DNA from: an uncultured Acetatifactor sp.
GTDB lineage: Bacteria > Bacillota > Clostridia > Lachnospirales > Lachnospiraceae
DNA: 48,435 nucleotides
Direction: 5' to 3'
Assembly (NCBI GenBank): GCA_904501885.1
Contig: CAJGCP010000016.1
Location: forward strand, 1 to 48,435
This document shows positions 8,436 to 17,070 of this stretch, in pieces (positions within the stretch are counted from its first letter, which is position 1; each line of letters starts with the position of its first letter). Under the pieces are notes generated by a model, which saw only the letters and a list, made by a program, of their open reading frames with translations, made no database searches and was not told the origin of the DNA. Position numbers and translations under genes: made by a program.

Positions 8436-9668
8436 TTATCCCGGCTCTGCAATCCGGGTGACGCCTACATAGATATCGGAAATTTCATACCAAGTGGCGT
8501 AGTCAGTGACACCTGTTTGTGGCAAATTAAAGATTCCCTGAAAGGTGCGGACTGCATCGGCTGTTAGGGGACCGTACACGCCGTCCTCGGCTATTTTAGG
8601 TATGGCAGGATAATTTCTGGCAATGCGGTTTAATTGCATCTGGAGGGTCCGTACTTTGTCTCCGGAAGCCCCTACGGTCAAATCATACCCGGGCCATGAG
8701 GAGGGCACGCCGGATACCACTTCTGCAGTATTGATATACATATCGTTGCCGTAATAGTAATGGATGATTTCAATGGCAGAATACCCCTGGTCGCCCAGAT
8801 ATTTTGAGCCCCATTGGCTCAATCCGTTGCAGGTGGTACGGTTGCCGTCGCAGTAGGTGGTGAAAATGGGCTGACGCACACCGGGACGGGAGAGAAAGTT
8901 CGTAAAGATGGTATCCACCAGATAATCGATATTGTCGAAAGTGTTTCTGCCGTAAACCCATTTCTGGTCATAGGCGGTGGAGGAAGTGATGGTAAAATCA
9001 TAGCCCATATTCCGATACCACTCGGTGTAAACACGGTTTAGCGTAAAGGACATAATTGCAAGGATGTTGGCATAAATGGTGCTTTCCGGCCAGGTGGAAT
9101 AGATTTCACAGGAGGCTACATTTTTGATATAGTCCTTGTACCGAACCCAATAGTTTTGGGCAGTAGAATCTGACGGAACGCCGTCGTGGACGATGATGTA
9201 TTCAGGGATGACCACGCGGCTTAAAACAATCTCGCCGGTTTCGTCGATGGGTTTGATTTCGTCCTCCGGGATTTTGGGAGGATAAGTTCCATATAGCGTA
9301 TGTGCCGGAATGACGATGGTTTCTTCCGGTTCGTTGGTGATGGCCAAAGGTGTCATGACGATATTTTGCAGTGCCAAACGGGTGGCCAGAATTTCCACCC
9401 CTGTTACATAGACGGGCTCGTAGCCTTCGGCTGTGACCAAAATATTATATTCGGCATAGGGCTGAATCAGATTGTCCGCCTGCAGGGATAGGTCCACATC
9501 AGGAGCGTCCAGGGAAAGGATGTCTGTCTGTCCGGAGGAGTCCGTGGTCACCTGCATGAGGGTTGTTTCCGGAGCCCCGGTGGTACTGATGGAAATAAGT
9601 GCATTTTCGATGGGAATCATTCCCACGGAAGAGAGAATACTGATTTTTAAAGTTCCCGAATCGGGCAT
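8436..9668 (-). CDS. SpoIID-like protein with N-terminal beta domain and C-terminal peptidoglycan-binding domain
   Basis: The 410-residue protein has three parts. Residues 1-105 resemble a carboxypeptidase-regulatory/Cna-B beta sandwich (GMIPIENALISISTTG, VTAEGYEPVYVTGVEI). Residues 130-330 resemble the SpoIID fold: YIKNVASCEIYSTWPES with the conserved Glu, the DQKWVYGR segment, then YCDGNRTTCNGLSQWGSKY and IEIIHYYYG. Residues 335-400 form a PG_binding_1 repeat (GDKVRTLQMQLNRIA, DGVYGPLTADAVRTFQ). SpoIID proteins cleave glycan strands during engulfment, so spore or cell-wall remodelling is inferred. No signal peptide is visible, which is odd for a wall enzyme and suggests mother-cell or spore-coat association. 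AGAGG six bases upstream sets the start at 9668. It converges with the kinase gene and is divergent from the large gene at 9810. Confidence 0.8.
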   Translation of the reverse strand: MPDSGTLKISILSSVGMIPIENALISISTTGAPETTLMQVTTDSSGQTDILSLDAPDVDLSLQADNLIQPYAEYNILVTAEGYEPVYVTGVEILATRLALQNIVMTPLAITNEPEETIVIPAHTLYGTYPPKIPEDEIKPIDETGEIVLSRVVIPEYIIVHDGVPSDSTAQNYWVRYKDYIKNVASCEIYSTWPESTIYANILAIMSFTLNRVYTEWYRNMGYDFTITSSTAYDQKWVYGRNTFDNIDYLVDTIFTNFLSRPGVRQPIFTTYCDGNRTTCNGLSQWGSKYLGDQGYSAIEIIHYYYGNDMYINTAEVVSGVPSSWPGYDLTVGASGDKVRTLQMQLNRIARNYPAIPKIAEDGVYGPLTADAVRTFQGIFNLPQTGVTDYATWYEISDIYVGVTRIAEPG

Positions 9669-9745
9669 AAAAGACCTCTGTTCAAATCGCTTTGTGTCTA
9701 TTATATGCCCGGGAAATGGGAATGTGATATATTTACAACTATATG

Positions 9746-9775
9746 TTGTACAAATTGTAATTTTTTTGATATAAT
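9746..9775 (+). promoter_or_regulatory. Promoter of the Hsp70-like/TPR operon
   Basis: TTGTAC, an 18-bp spacer and a perfect TATAAT lie 34 bp before the ATG at 9810. This is the only strong promoter seen ahead of the three- or four-gene unit running to 15557 or 17016. Confidence 0.65.
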
Positions 9776-9809
9776 TAAACTAAATATACGATGAAAAGAA
9801 GGTGAGAGT

Positions 9810-12800
9810 ATGGAAAAAATGATAAGGCGATTGGCGGAGGGCGATTGTAGTGCCGAGAGAAGTCCGCTTACTTTTTCCTGCTCAAATATTGTCATTACGA
9901 TAGAAAAGGGAGGAGTCTATGAGGGCTCTTTTCGTGTTTTTTGCGCACCTTCCGTATATTGTCAGGGACAAATCTATTCGTCCAATTCCAGAATGGAATG
10001 TCGTAATTCTAAATTTATGGGTAGTGTGGAAGAAATTTCCTTCCGCTTTGATAGTGAAGGACTTGCATCGGGCAGTGTTGTGAATGGCCGGTTTTTCATT
10101 CTATCCAATCAAGGGGAATACGAAATTCCCTATGAAGTGACGGTGAAGGAGCCGGCGCTTTTGTCTTCTCAGGGCATTGTGGCCGATTTGGACGGATTTG
10201 TTTCTTTGGCCAAGCAAAACTGGCGGGAGGCGGTGCGCCTATTTTACACCCCGAGTTTTACGCAAATTTTGAACAATAACAAATCTCTAATGGAGAGTTA
10301 TACCATCCTTTCCGTCACCTCGGGAAATGAGCATAATGTGGAAGAATTCCTGATTAGTGCAGGGAAAAAACAACATGTGGAGTATGTTCCCCAGGAGAAT
10401 TCCCTGCAGGTGGAACTTCCCGCATATGGAGGAGAAGAACCCTATGTTTCGGAGCAGTGCCTGTCCATATTGAAAAATGGCTGGGGATTCACGAATCTTG
10501 AGATTATCTGTCAGGGGGATCTCCTTTATACTGAAAAGAACACCCTTACAGATGACGACTTTTTGGGTGCATCCTGTCAGCTCCCCGTGTATATAGACAC
10601 CGGATATTGTCGCGTGGGCAAGAATTTTGGCCGCATCACGCTGCGCAATAGTTATTTGGAAATCAGTATACCCGTGACGGTGAGGTATGGCTGCGAGGAG
10701 GGACGCAATCATTTTGCCCTCAATCAAAAGCGCATGATTGTGGAATTAATGGAATATTATCAGGCCTTCCGCATGCGTAAAATTACAAAAGATACCTGGT
10801 TGGAAGAAACCAAAAAGATCGTGGACAGAATGTTGGCATTGGATGAGCAGGGGATTGCTGCAAGACTGATGCAGGCCCACCTTTTGATTACGGAGGGCAA
10901 CCAGAATGAGGCGGGATGGACCCTGGATTATGTAGCGGAATTGCTGCAGAGTACCGGCTATAGAGATAGGACCATGGAGGCCTATTATCTGTATCTTACC
11001 ACCTTAATTCACACGGATGTGGAATACGTGGTGGAAGTGACCGCGCGTTTGGAACACATCTTTAGACAAAATGTTTCCAATTGGAGAGTGGCATGGCTTC
11101 TATTGTATTTGTCCGAAGAATATAACAAATCCGCGTCCGGGAAATGGGTATTTCTGGAAAAACAGTTCCAGGCCGGCGCGACCAGCCCGATTCTTTACAT
11201 CGAAGCATTGAATATTTTAAATTATAATCCGGCTCTGTTGCGAAAACTGGACAGATTTGAACTGCAGTTGCTTTATTTTGGCGCCAGAAAAGACTATCTT
11301 TCCAGAGAAGTGGTGGATCAGATTTTATATTTAACGGAAAGATCCAGGGAGTATTCCACGACCCTGCTTCGTCTGCTGAGTCTTCTGTATCAGCAGGAAA
11401 AGAGCATCTATATTTTACGGGAGATTTGTTCTCTTTTGATTAAGGGCAATCGTTTTGGCAAGGAATATTTCCGTTGGTTTCAACTGGGCGTTGAAGAGAA
11501 TCTTCGTATTACCAATCTTTATGAGTACTATATGTTCAGCCTGGATTTGAGTCAGGAATATAAATTGCCCAAGATTCTCCTGCTTTACTTCTCCTATCAG
11601 ACCAATATGGAGTATGCAAGGGCGGCTTATTTGTATGATTATGTATTGCGTAACCGTTATGAAATGCCTGATGTTTACGATGCGTATCGGGATAAGATTA
11701 AGGAGTTTGCCGTGCAACAGATGAAGCGTGGCAGAGTAGACGTGCATTTGGCAAATATATACCATCAGGTTTTGAAGCAGGACATGATAGACCAGGAAAA
11801 TTGTTTTATGGTGTCCAGAATCCTGTTTGCATATCAAATCACTGTAAATAACCCGGAACTTCGAAAAGTGTATGTATACCATCGGGGTAGCCTTCATCCT
11901 CAGGAGTACCAGTTAAACGACAGAACCACGTGGATTGCGCTTTATGATGTGAACGATAGAATTGTCTTCGAGGACGGGAAAAAGAACCGTTTCCTGCAAT
12001 CTGTGGAATATAGTAAGAAGAGTCTGACACGGGATGAAAAATATTTAGAGTGGTTATTGCCCTATGATTGTGAAAATCTCCATTTGGATTTGTATCTTGC
12101 ATCTAAGGGAGGCAAATTTACAGAAGATGCCCAAAGCGCCGAGGCGAGAATTCACAGAATTGCCCAAGATGAGTGGGCTTCCAGAAAGGTGAAGGTGCGT
12201 GCGTACCTGACCCTTTTGAAACAATACCTGAATATGGAGCGCTATGAGGAATTTGGTCAGGTGCTGCATAGTCTGCCCGTTGATAAAATGCTTCCCGGAG
12301 AGCGGGAACAGGCTGTTGTTTGGGCACTGGAAGGCGGACAGTTTTCATGGATTGCAGAACTTTTACTTACCCTTGGGGAAGAGATTATACCCCACAAGTA
12401 TGTGAACAAAGACGTGTGGGATGCCTTTCCCGAGGAACTACGGAATCAGTACAATCGCACACTGGTGTCTGTGGCCAAGGGGGCTGTGGAATCGGGGTGC
12501 ATGGATGCCGATATCCTGTTGTATCTGACGCAGTATGCCAAGGGAACTTGCCAGTACTTGTGTGACCTATGGCAAAAGGACAAGGAGGCAGGTGTGGCAT
12601 GCAGACATTTGGAAGAACGTCTCCTGGCGCAGTTTTTAGTGACAGGGGCAAGCCATCACAGTTATCCCAAACTTCTGATGAGCTATTTTTCCATGGAACC
12701 CAATCCGAAACTTCGGGATGCCATTGTGAATGAAAAGTCTTATCGGTGGCTGGTCTTAGATCAGGAAGCGGAAGGGGCTGTATTTGACGAAATCCGTACT

Positions 12801-13388
12801 CTTTTCTATCAGGAAGAGATGCTTTCGGATATGCAGATGCTGGCGTTTTTGAAATATTGTATTCGAAATAAGGAATACAGAAAATGTATCAGTGATGAAG
12901 AGATGATTGGAACATTTCTTGCCCGTCTCATCCAACGCAATATGTGTATGGAATTTATGAGAGAATACAAGGAGTTTGACGTTGTAAACCGGGTGTTTGC
13001 AGATCGGGTGATGGTAGAGTTTTTCGGCAATCCCAAAGAAAATGTGCAAATTCAGTTTGCTGTAAAGGGGCCGGACGACGCCATACTATGGACAGGAGAG
13101 GAACATTTGAAACGGCTCTGTCAGGGCGTTTATTCTAAGGATTTTGTACTGTTTTTCGGGGAGACACTGACCTATACCCTGACCTGGGAAGATGGGGAAG
13201 GAATGCATAGCCAAGAGGGTAGCATAGCCAAGAGTGACGTATGCAGTGACTCCGGAAACGGAAAATACAATTACATTAACCGTATGAATATGCATTTGAG
13301 AATGCAGGAGTACGATAAGGTACAATCCATGCTGGAGCAGTGCTTGCGTAAGGAATCTATCGTGGAAGGACTTTTCCGGCCCCGGTAG
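9810..13388 (+). CDS. Large cytoplasmic protein: two Ig/BACON-like beta domains plus helical solenoid (DUF5717-like)
   Basis: The function is unknown. The 1192-residue protein has no signal peptide or membrane segment. Residues about 20-115 form a beta sandwich ending SNQGEYEIPYEVTV, and residues about 190-295 repeat the theme, ending FGRITLRNSYLEISIPVTV; both resemble BACON-type Ig-like domains. From about residue 300 to 1050 it is almost wholly helical, with TPR-like pairs such as ARLMQAHLLITEGNQNEAGW and WRVAWLLLYLSEEY. The last 150 residues return to beta structure (VQIQFAVKGPDDAILWTGEE) and a final helix pair. From memory this corresponds to a Lachnospiraceae family called DUF5717; this was not checked. 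AAGGTGAG upstream fixes the start. The Hsp70-like gene begins 31 bp later, so a scaffold or client-handling role beside that protein is inferred. Confidence 0.8.
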   Translation: MEKMIRRLAEGDCSAERSPLTFSCSNIVITIEKGGVYEGSFRVFCAPSVYCQGQIYSSNSRMECRNSKFMGSVEEISFRFDSEGLASGSVVNGRFFILSNQGEYEIPYEVTVKEPALLSSQGIVADLDGFVSLAKQNWREAVRLFYTPSFTQILNNNKSLMESYTILSVTSGNEHNVEEFLISAGKKQHVEYVPQENSLQVELPAYGGEEPYVSEQCLSILKNGWGFTNLEIICQGDLLYTEKNTLTDDDFLGASCQLPVYIDTGYCRVGKNFGRITLRNSYLEISIPVTVRYGCEEGRNHFALNQKRMIVELMEYYQAFRMRKITKDTWLEETKKIVDRMLALDEQGIAARLMQAHLLITEGNQNEAGWTLDYVAELLQSTGYRDRTMEAYYLYLTTLIHTDVEYVVEVTARLEHIFRQNVSNWRVAWLLLYLSEEYNKSASGKWVFLEKQFQAGATSPILYIEALNILNYNPALLRKLDRFELQLLYFGARKDYLSREVVDQILYLTERSREYSTTLLRLLSLLYQQEKSIYILREICSLLIKGNRFGKEYFRWFQLGVEENLRITNLYEYYMFSLDLSQEYKLPKILLLYFSYQTNMEYARAAYLYDYVLRNRYEMPDVYDAYRDKIKEFAVQQMKRGRVDVHLANIYHQVLKQDMIDQENCFMVSRILFAYQITVNNPELRKVYVYHRGSLHPQEYQLNDRTTWIALYDVNDRIVFEDGKKNRFLQSVEYSKKSLTRDEKYLEWLLPYDCENLHLDLYLASKGGKFTEDAQSAEARIHRIAQDEWASRKVKVRAYLTLLKQYLNMERYEEFGQVLHSLPVDKMLPGEREQAVVWALEGGQFSWIAELLLTLGEEIIPHKYVNKDVWDAFPEELRNQYNRTLVSVAKGAVESGCMDADILLYLTQYAKGTCQYLCDLWQKDKEAGVACRHLEERLLAQFLVTGASHHSYPKLLMSYFSMEPNPKLRDAIVNEKSYRWLVLDQEAEGAVFDEIRTLFYQEEMLSDMQMLAFLKYCIRNKEYRKCISDEEMIGTFLARLIQRNMCMEFMREYKEFDVVNRVFADRVMVEFFGNPKENVQIQFAVKGPDDAILWTGEEHLKRLCQGVYSKDFVLFFGETLTYTLTWEDGEGMHSQEGSIAKSDVCSDSGNGKYNYINRMNMHLRMQEYDKVQSMLEQCLRKESIVEGLFRPR

Positions 13389-13419
13389 AAGCAAAGCAGC
13401 GGTAGAAAGGAGACGTGGA

Positions 13420-14670
13420 ATGGGATTTTTGAACAGTGGAAAATTAATATTGGGATATCATCTGGATCATAAAAATTCCCAGATCAGCGTCGTGGTCTCT
13501 GATAAGGCAGACCCGGTGACGCTTTCTTCGTCACCCAATGCCCAGAACTATAATATTCCTACCGTTTTGTGCAAACGAAAAGGAACGGACCAGTGGGCCT
13601 TTGGAACGGATGCCATCAGGATGCATCAGGATGGAGAAGGATTCTTGGTGGAGCATCTGGTGGAAAAGGCCAGAACAGGGGAGCCGGTTGTGGTGGAAGG
13701 AGAAACCTATCATCCGGTGGCACTTTTGGCCTTGTTTATCAAGCGGTCCTTAAGTTTGCTGCAGGGATACGCATCTACTGAGAAGATTTCAGCTATGATG
13801 ATTACCTGTCCTGTGATTGATAAAAAATGGAAGGAAATTATAGAGCAGATCATCAAAGGATTGAAATGGAAACCGGAGATGGTTTATCTGCAAAGTTATC
13901 CGGAAAGTTTTTACTCCTTTTGCATTAAACAACCCACGGAGTTATGGTCTCAACAGTCGGTCTTGTTTCACTACGAAGAAGATAAAATCAAGGTTTATTG
14001 TCTGGAATGCAACAGAAGATCCACACCCAATGTGGCATATGTAACAGAACAAGAATTCCCGCTGTGGAGCAGTGCGGTATCTTCGGAAAAGGCGGACTTG
14101 GCGTTTTTGGAGATTGCCAAAACAGTTTGTGGCGAACTGTTGATCAGCAGTGTGTATCTGATTGGTGACGGATTTGCGGGAGAGTGGATGAAGGAGTCCC
14201 TGCGCTTTTTGTGTCGTGGCCGTCGCGTCTTTCAGGGCAATAATCTGTTCAGTAAGGGTGCCTGCCTGGGAATGCAGGAGAGATTGTATCCCGGTCAAGT
14301 GAGTAAAGAATATGTATTTTTAGGTGAGGACAAGCTAAAGACCAACGTGGGCATCAAATTGATGCGTCAATCAGAAGATGCCTACCAGCCCTTGCTGGAT
14401 GCCGGGGTAAACTGGTATGAGGCGGAAGGACTTGCTGAGTTTTATATACAGGATGGCAATTCCCTGCAATTGGAATTGACACCCTTGACCCGTGGCACCA
14501 GACGGATGGAAGAAATCACTTTAGAAGGGGTATCCCCGGCGTTGACCAGATTGCAAATCCATCTGACTATGGAAGATGAAACTACGCTGGCGGTGGAATT
14601 AACTGATCTTGGATTGGGCAGTTTGAGAGCGCCGTCTGAACTTACCTGGAAGCGAAACATCCAATTGTAA
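13420..14670 (+). CDS. Divergent Hsp70/actin-fold protein (DUF5716-like), probable pseudo-ATPase
   Basis: The 416 residues follow the DnaK layout in order. Residues 11-24 (LGYHLDHKNSQISV) align with the Hsp70 phosphate-1 motif IGIDLGTTNS. IPTVLCKRKGTDQWAFGTDA aligns with the IPS-V--F--VG-A block. ISAMMITCPVIDKKW aligns with the ITVPA-F segment. YLIGDGFAGEWMKESLRF and FSKGACLG near residue 285 match the adenosine motif and GAA helix. The last 110 residues (GIKLMRQSEDAY to LELTDLGLG) resemble a short Hsp70 substrate-binding beta domain; there is no helical lid. The catalytic Asp and Gly-Thr-Thr of phosphate-1 are replaced by His and Asp-His-Lys, so ATP hydrolysis is doubtful. It is the middle gene of a tight operon (AAAGGAG, 7-base gap). 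From memory it may be the DUF5716 family. Hsp70 relationship is fairly sure; activity is unknown. Confidence 0.78.
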   Translation: MGFLNSGKLILGYHLDHKNSQISVVVSDKADPVTLSSSPNAQNYNIPTVLCKRKGTDQWAFGTDAIRMHQDGEGFLVEHLVEKARTGEPVVVEGETYHPVALLALFIKRSLSLLQGYASTEKISAMMITCPVIDKKWKEIIEQIIKGLKWKPEMVYLQSYPESFYSFCIKQPTELWSQQSVLFHYEEDKIKVYCLECNRRSTPNVAYVTEQEFPLWSSAVSSEKADLAFLEIAKTVCGELLISSVYLIGDGFAGEWMKESLRFLCRGRRVFQGNNLFSKGACLGMQERLYPGQVSKEYVFLGEDKLKTNVGIKLMRQSEDAYQPLLDAGVNWYEAEGLAEFYIQDGNSLQLELTPLTRGTRRMEEITLEGVSPALTRLQIHLTMEDETTLAVELTDLGLGSLRAPSELTWKRNIQL

Positions 14671-14696
14671 CAAGGAAACATAATTAGGAGAAACAG

Positions 14697-15557
14697 ATGC
14701 GTATAACAGCTTGCGTTGGCGATTATGCAGAAAAATCATATAGTGTTCCCGGTGTAGATTTGCCTGTTTTTTGTGCAGAAGAATTGTGCTTTTGTATCAA
14801 GGAAAATGCTTTTTTGCTGGATGCATCCCTGATGGGAGACCCTATTGTGAAATGGTTGGATAAGCAGTGCGGGTTACATGATTTGGCAGACAATTTGGGC
14901 GTGTTGCTTCGTCAAGGAGTCGGCCTTTCCGTATTTGTTCTGACGATTTTGCAATATGTGGGGCTGTATGACGGCACTACCATGCGGGAGGTAGAACAAC
15001 TTCTCAAGATGGGTGCGGGCTTAAGCCAATTGGAAAAAAGGAAGAAGCAGATTGATTTCTTATTACACAAGAAAAATTATCAGGCAGCCGTTTGTGGCTA
15101 CCAGGAGCTGATTCGCCTGTGGGAAGAGAAAGACCGGACCAAGGAATCCCTACCCGGTATTGGTTGCCTGGCAGATATTTGGCATAATTTAGCCATTGCA
15201 CAGTCCGGATTGATGGAATTTGACCAAGCCGCGGAGGGCTTTTTAAAGGCATATTTGTTGAATCAGGATAGAACTGAGGCGTTCAACTATGGAGCGGCCA
15301 TGAAACTGGCACTGCCTAAGCAGGAGTATGAGGCTTTTTTGGCGGAGAAGGGCCATTTGTACTTTGATGAGTACGAGTTGAACAGTCGGATACAGAATCT
15401 GTTGATGGAGTGGGAGCAGTCCCCCGAGGCATCCCTGTTATCCCGTATGCGGGAACTTTGCGAAACAGGGGAGACAGAAGGCTTTGCCAAAGAGGCACAG
15501 CGGATCATCGGAAGAATGAAAGAGAGTTACAGAAGTGGCCAGATTTCTATTGACTAA
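14697..15557 (+). CDS. TPR-containing protein, probable partner of the Hsp70-like protein
   Basis: The 286-residue protein has an N-terminal region of about 110 residues with no recognised domain (it includes a hydrophobic stretch GVGLSVFVLTILQYVGLYDG that is short for a membrane anchor). Helical repeats follow. KKQIDFLLHKKNYQAAVCGY and IWHNLAIAQSGLMEFDQAAE with FLKAYLLNQD form clear TPR units at about 120-150 and 170-205. The C-terminal region is a charged helix bundle. TPR proteins commonly dock to Hsp70 proteins, and this gene starts 26 bp after the Hsp70-like gene with AGGAG six bases before its ATG, so partnership is inferred. Subcellular location is probably cytoplasmic. It could instead be a structural adaptor for the large solenoid protein encoded first in the operon. 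Confidence 0.75.
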   Translation: MRITACVGDYAEKSYSVPGVDLPVFCAEELCFCIKENAFLLDASLMGDPIVKWLDKQCGLHDLADNLGVLLRQGVGLSVFVLTILQYVGLYDGTTMREVEQLLKMGAGLSQLEKRKKQIDFLLHKKNYQAAVCGYQELIRLWEEKDRTKESLPGIGCLADIWHNLAIAQSGLMEFDQAAEGFLKAYLLNQDRTEAFNYGAAMKLALPKQEYEAFLAEKGHLYFDEYELNSRIQNLLMEWEQSPEASLLSRMRELCETGETEGFAKEAQRIIGRMKESYRSGQISID

Positions 15558-15609
15558 TGGGGTTTTGTAAGATATATTTGTCAGGTGATAAACGAAAGGA
15601 GAGAGAAGT

Positions 15610-17016
15610 ATGGGTGGATTTTTTGGTGTAGCATCCAAGGAAGATTGCATATTTGATTTGTTCTTCGGAACAGATTACCATTCTCACTTGGGTACCAGAC
15701 GCGCCGGCATGGCTGTTTACAGTAAAGAGAAGGGTTATGACAGGGCGATTCACAACATAGAGAATTCTCCCTTCCGTACCAAATTTGATAAAGATTTAAA
15801 CAAAATGGAGGGAACCATTGGTATTGGTTGTATTTCTGACTACGAGCCACAGCCGTTGATTGTACGTTCCCACCATGGTACCTATGCGATTTCGACAGTA
15901 GGTAAAATCAATAATACGGATGCGTTGGTGAAATTATTGTTCCAAAAGGGACATGGCCATTTTCTGGAGATGAGTGGCGGCGATATCAATGCAACCGAAT
16001 TGGTGGCGTCCATCATCAATCAAAAACAGAATCTGGTGGAAGGCATTCAGTACGCACAGGAAGTGATTGAGGGCTCTATGACCATACTGGTGATGACACC
16101 TCTTGGCATCTATGCTGCCAGAGACAAAATGGGTAGAACCCCGGTGTCTGTGGGCAAAAAGGAAGGTGCATACTGCGTTTCCTTCGAAAGCTTTGCCTAT
16201 TTGAATTTGGGCTATCATGAGGAAAAAGAACTGGGACCGGGAGAGATTGTGGTGGTGACGCCTGAGGGGGTTAAGACCTTGGTAAAACCCGGCGAAGAAA
16301 TGAAGATTTGTATGTTCCTTTGGATTTATTATGGATATCCCTCTTCCTCCTACGAGGGCATCAGCGCAGAAAAGATGCGGTATCGATGCGGTGCACTCTT
16401 GGCAGAGCGGGATAATGTGGAAGCTGATACTGTGGCAGGTGTGCCGGATTCCGGTATAGCCCATGCCATTGGATACTCTACCAAATCCGGAATTCCCTAT
16501 TCCAGACCCTTTATTAAATATACACCTACCTGGGCCAGATCCTTTATGCCCACCATACAGACCCAGAGAAATCTGATTGCGAAGATGAAGATTATCCCCG
16601 TGAAGGAATTGATTGAGGACAAACGCCTGTTGTTGATTGATGATTCCATCGTGCGAGGCACCCAGCTTCGTGAAACCACGGAATTTTTGTATGAAAGCGG
16701 TGCAAAAGAGGTGCATATCAGACCTGCCTGTCCTCCGATTATGTTCCGCTGTAAATATTTGAATTTCTCCCGTTCCACATCGGAGATGGATTTGATTGCC
16801 AGAAGAGTGATTCGTGAATTAGAAGGAGAGGACCGTGAAATCGATTTGAAACACTATGTGAATCCTGACAGTGAGCAATATCGTGCAATGGTGGATCGCA
16901 TCGGAGAAAAATTGAACTTTACCAGTTTGCACTATGCAAGACTGGATGACATGATAAAAGCAGTAGGCTTAAGCGAAGACAAGCTGTGCACCTACTGCTG
17001 GAATGGTAAAGAATAA
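15610..17016 (+). CDS. Amidophosphoribosyltransferase-like protein (PurF paralogue) lacking the glutaminase nucleophile
   Basis: The 468 residues cover both PurF domains. The C-terminal phosphoribosyltransferase half looks intact: GVPDSGIAHAIGY at 278-290, the PRPP loop IDDSIVRGT at 343-351, and four cysteines (234, 381, 460, 463) at the positions that bind the 4Fe-4S cluster in Bacillus PurF. The N-terminal glutamine amidotransferase half is degenerate. It begins MGGFFGV where PurF has MCG-FG, so the N-terminal nucleophile Cys is Gly. The usual HVRY block is CISD near residue 75, losing the Gln-binding Arg, and the HNGN oxyanion block is TVGK at 96-99. It may use free ammonia, or have a non-biosynthetic or regulatory role. 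AAAGGAG precedes ATG 15610, 53 bp after the TPR gene, so it may belong to that operon. Fold assignment is firm; function is open. Confidence 0.85.
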   Translation: MGGFFGVASKEDCIFDLFFGTDYHSHLGTRRAGMAVYSKEKGYDRAIHNIENSPFRTKFDKDLNKMEGTIGIGCISDYEPQPLIVRSHHGTYAISTVGKINNTDALVKLLFQKGHGHFLEMSGGDINATELVASIINQKQNLVEGIQYAQEVIEGSMTILVMTPLGIYAARDKMGRTPVSVGKKEGAYCVSFESFAYLNLGYHEEKELGPGEIVVVTPEGVKTLVKPGEEMKICMFLWIYYGYPSSSYEGISAEKMRYRCGALLAERDNVEADTVAGVPDSGIAHAIGYSTKSGIPYSRPFIKYTPTWARSFMPTIQTQRNLIAKMKIIPVKELIEDKRLLLIDDSIVRGTQLRETTEFLYESGAKEVHIRPACPPIMFRCKYLNFSRSTSEMDLIARRVIRELEGEDREIDLKHYVNPDSEQYRAMVDRIGEKLNFTSLHYARLDDMIKAVGLSEDKLCTYCWNGKE

Positions 17017-17026
17017 GAAATGATGC

Positions 17027-17070
17027 TTCTGCTCTGCTTTACGCTTGTGCGGCGTGATAGTAGAGCAGAA
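17027..17070. terminator. Long-loop inverted repeat between convergent genes (weak terminator candidate)
   Basis: TTCTGCTCT (17027-17035) and AGAGCAGAA (17062-17070) form 9-bp arms with a 26-base loop, followed by ATTTT. It spans the gap between the PurF-like gene and the convergent acyltransferase gene, whose last codons form one arm. The long loop and short T-run make termination uncertain. Confidence 0.3.

Noticed and set aside
15934..16716. Long minus-strand reading frame across the PurF-like gene
   Set aside because: It is a shadow frame: rich in His and Cys, no family features, and fully covered by a recognisable gene on the plus strand.
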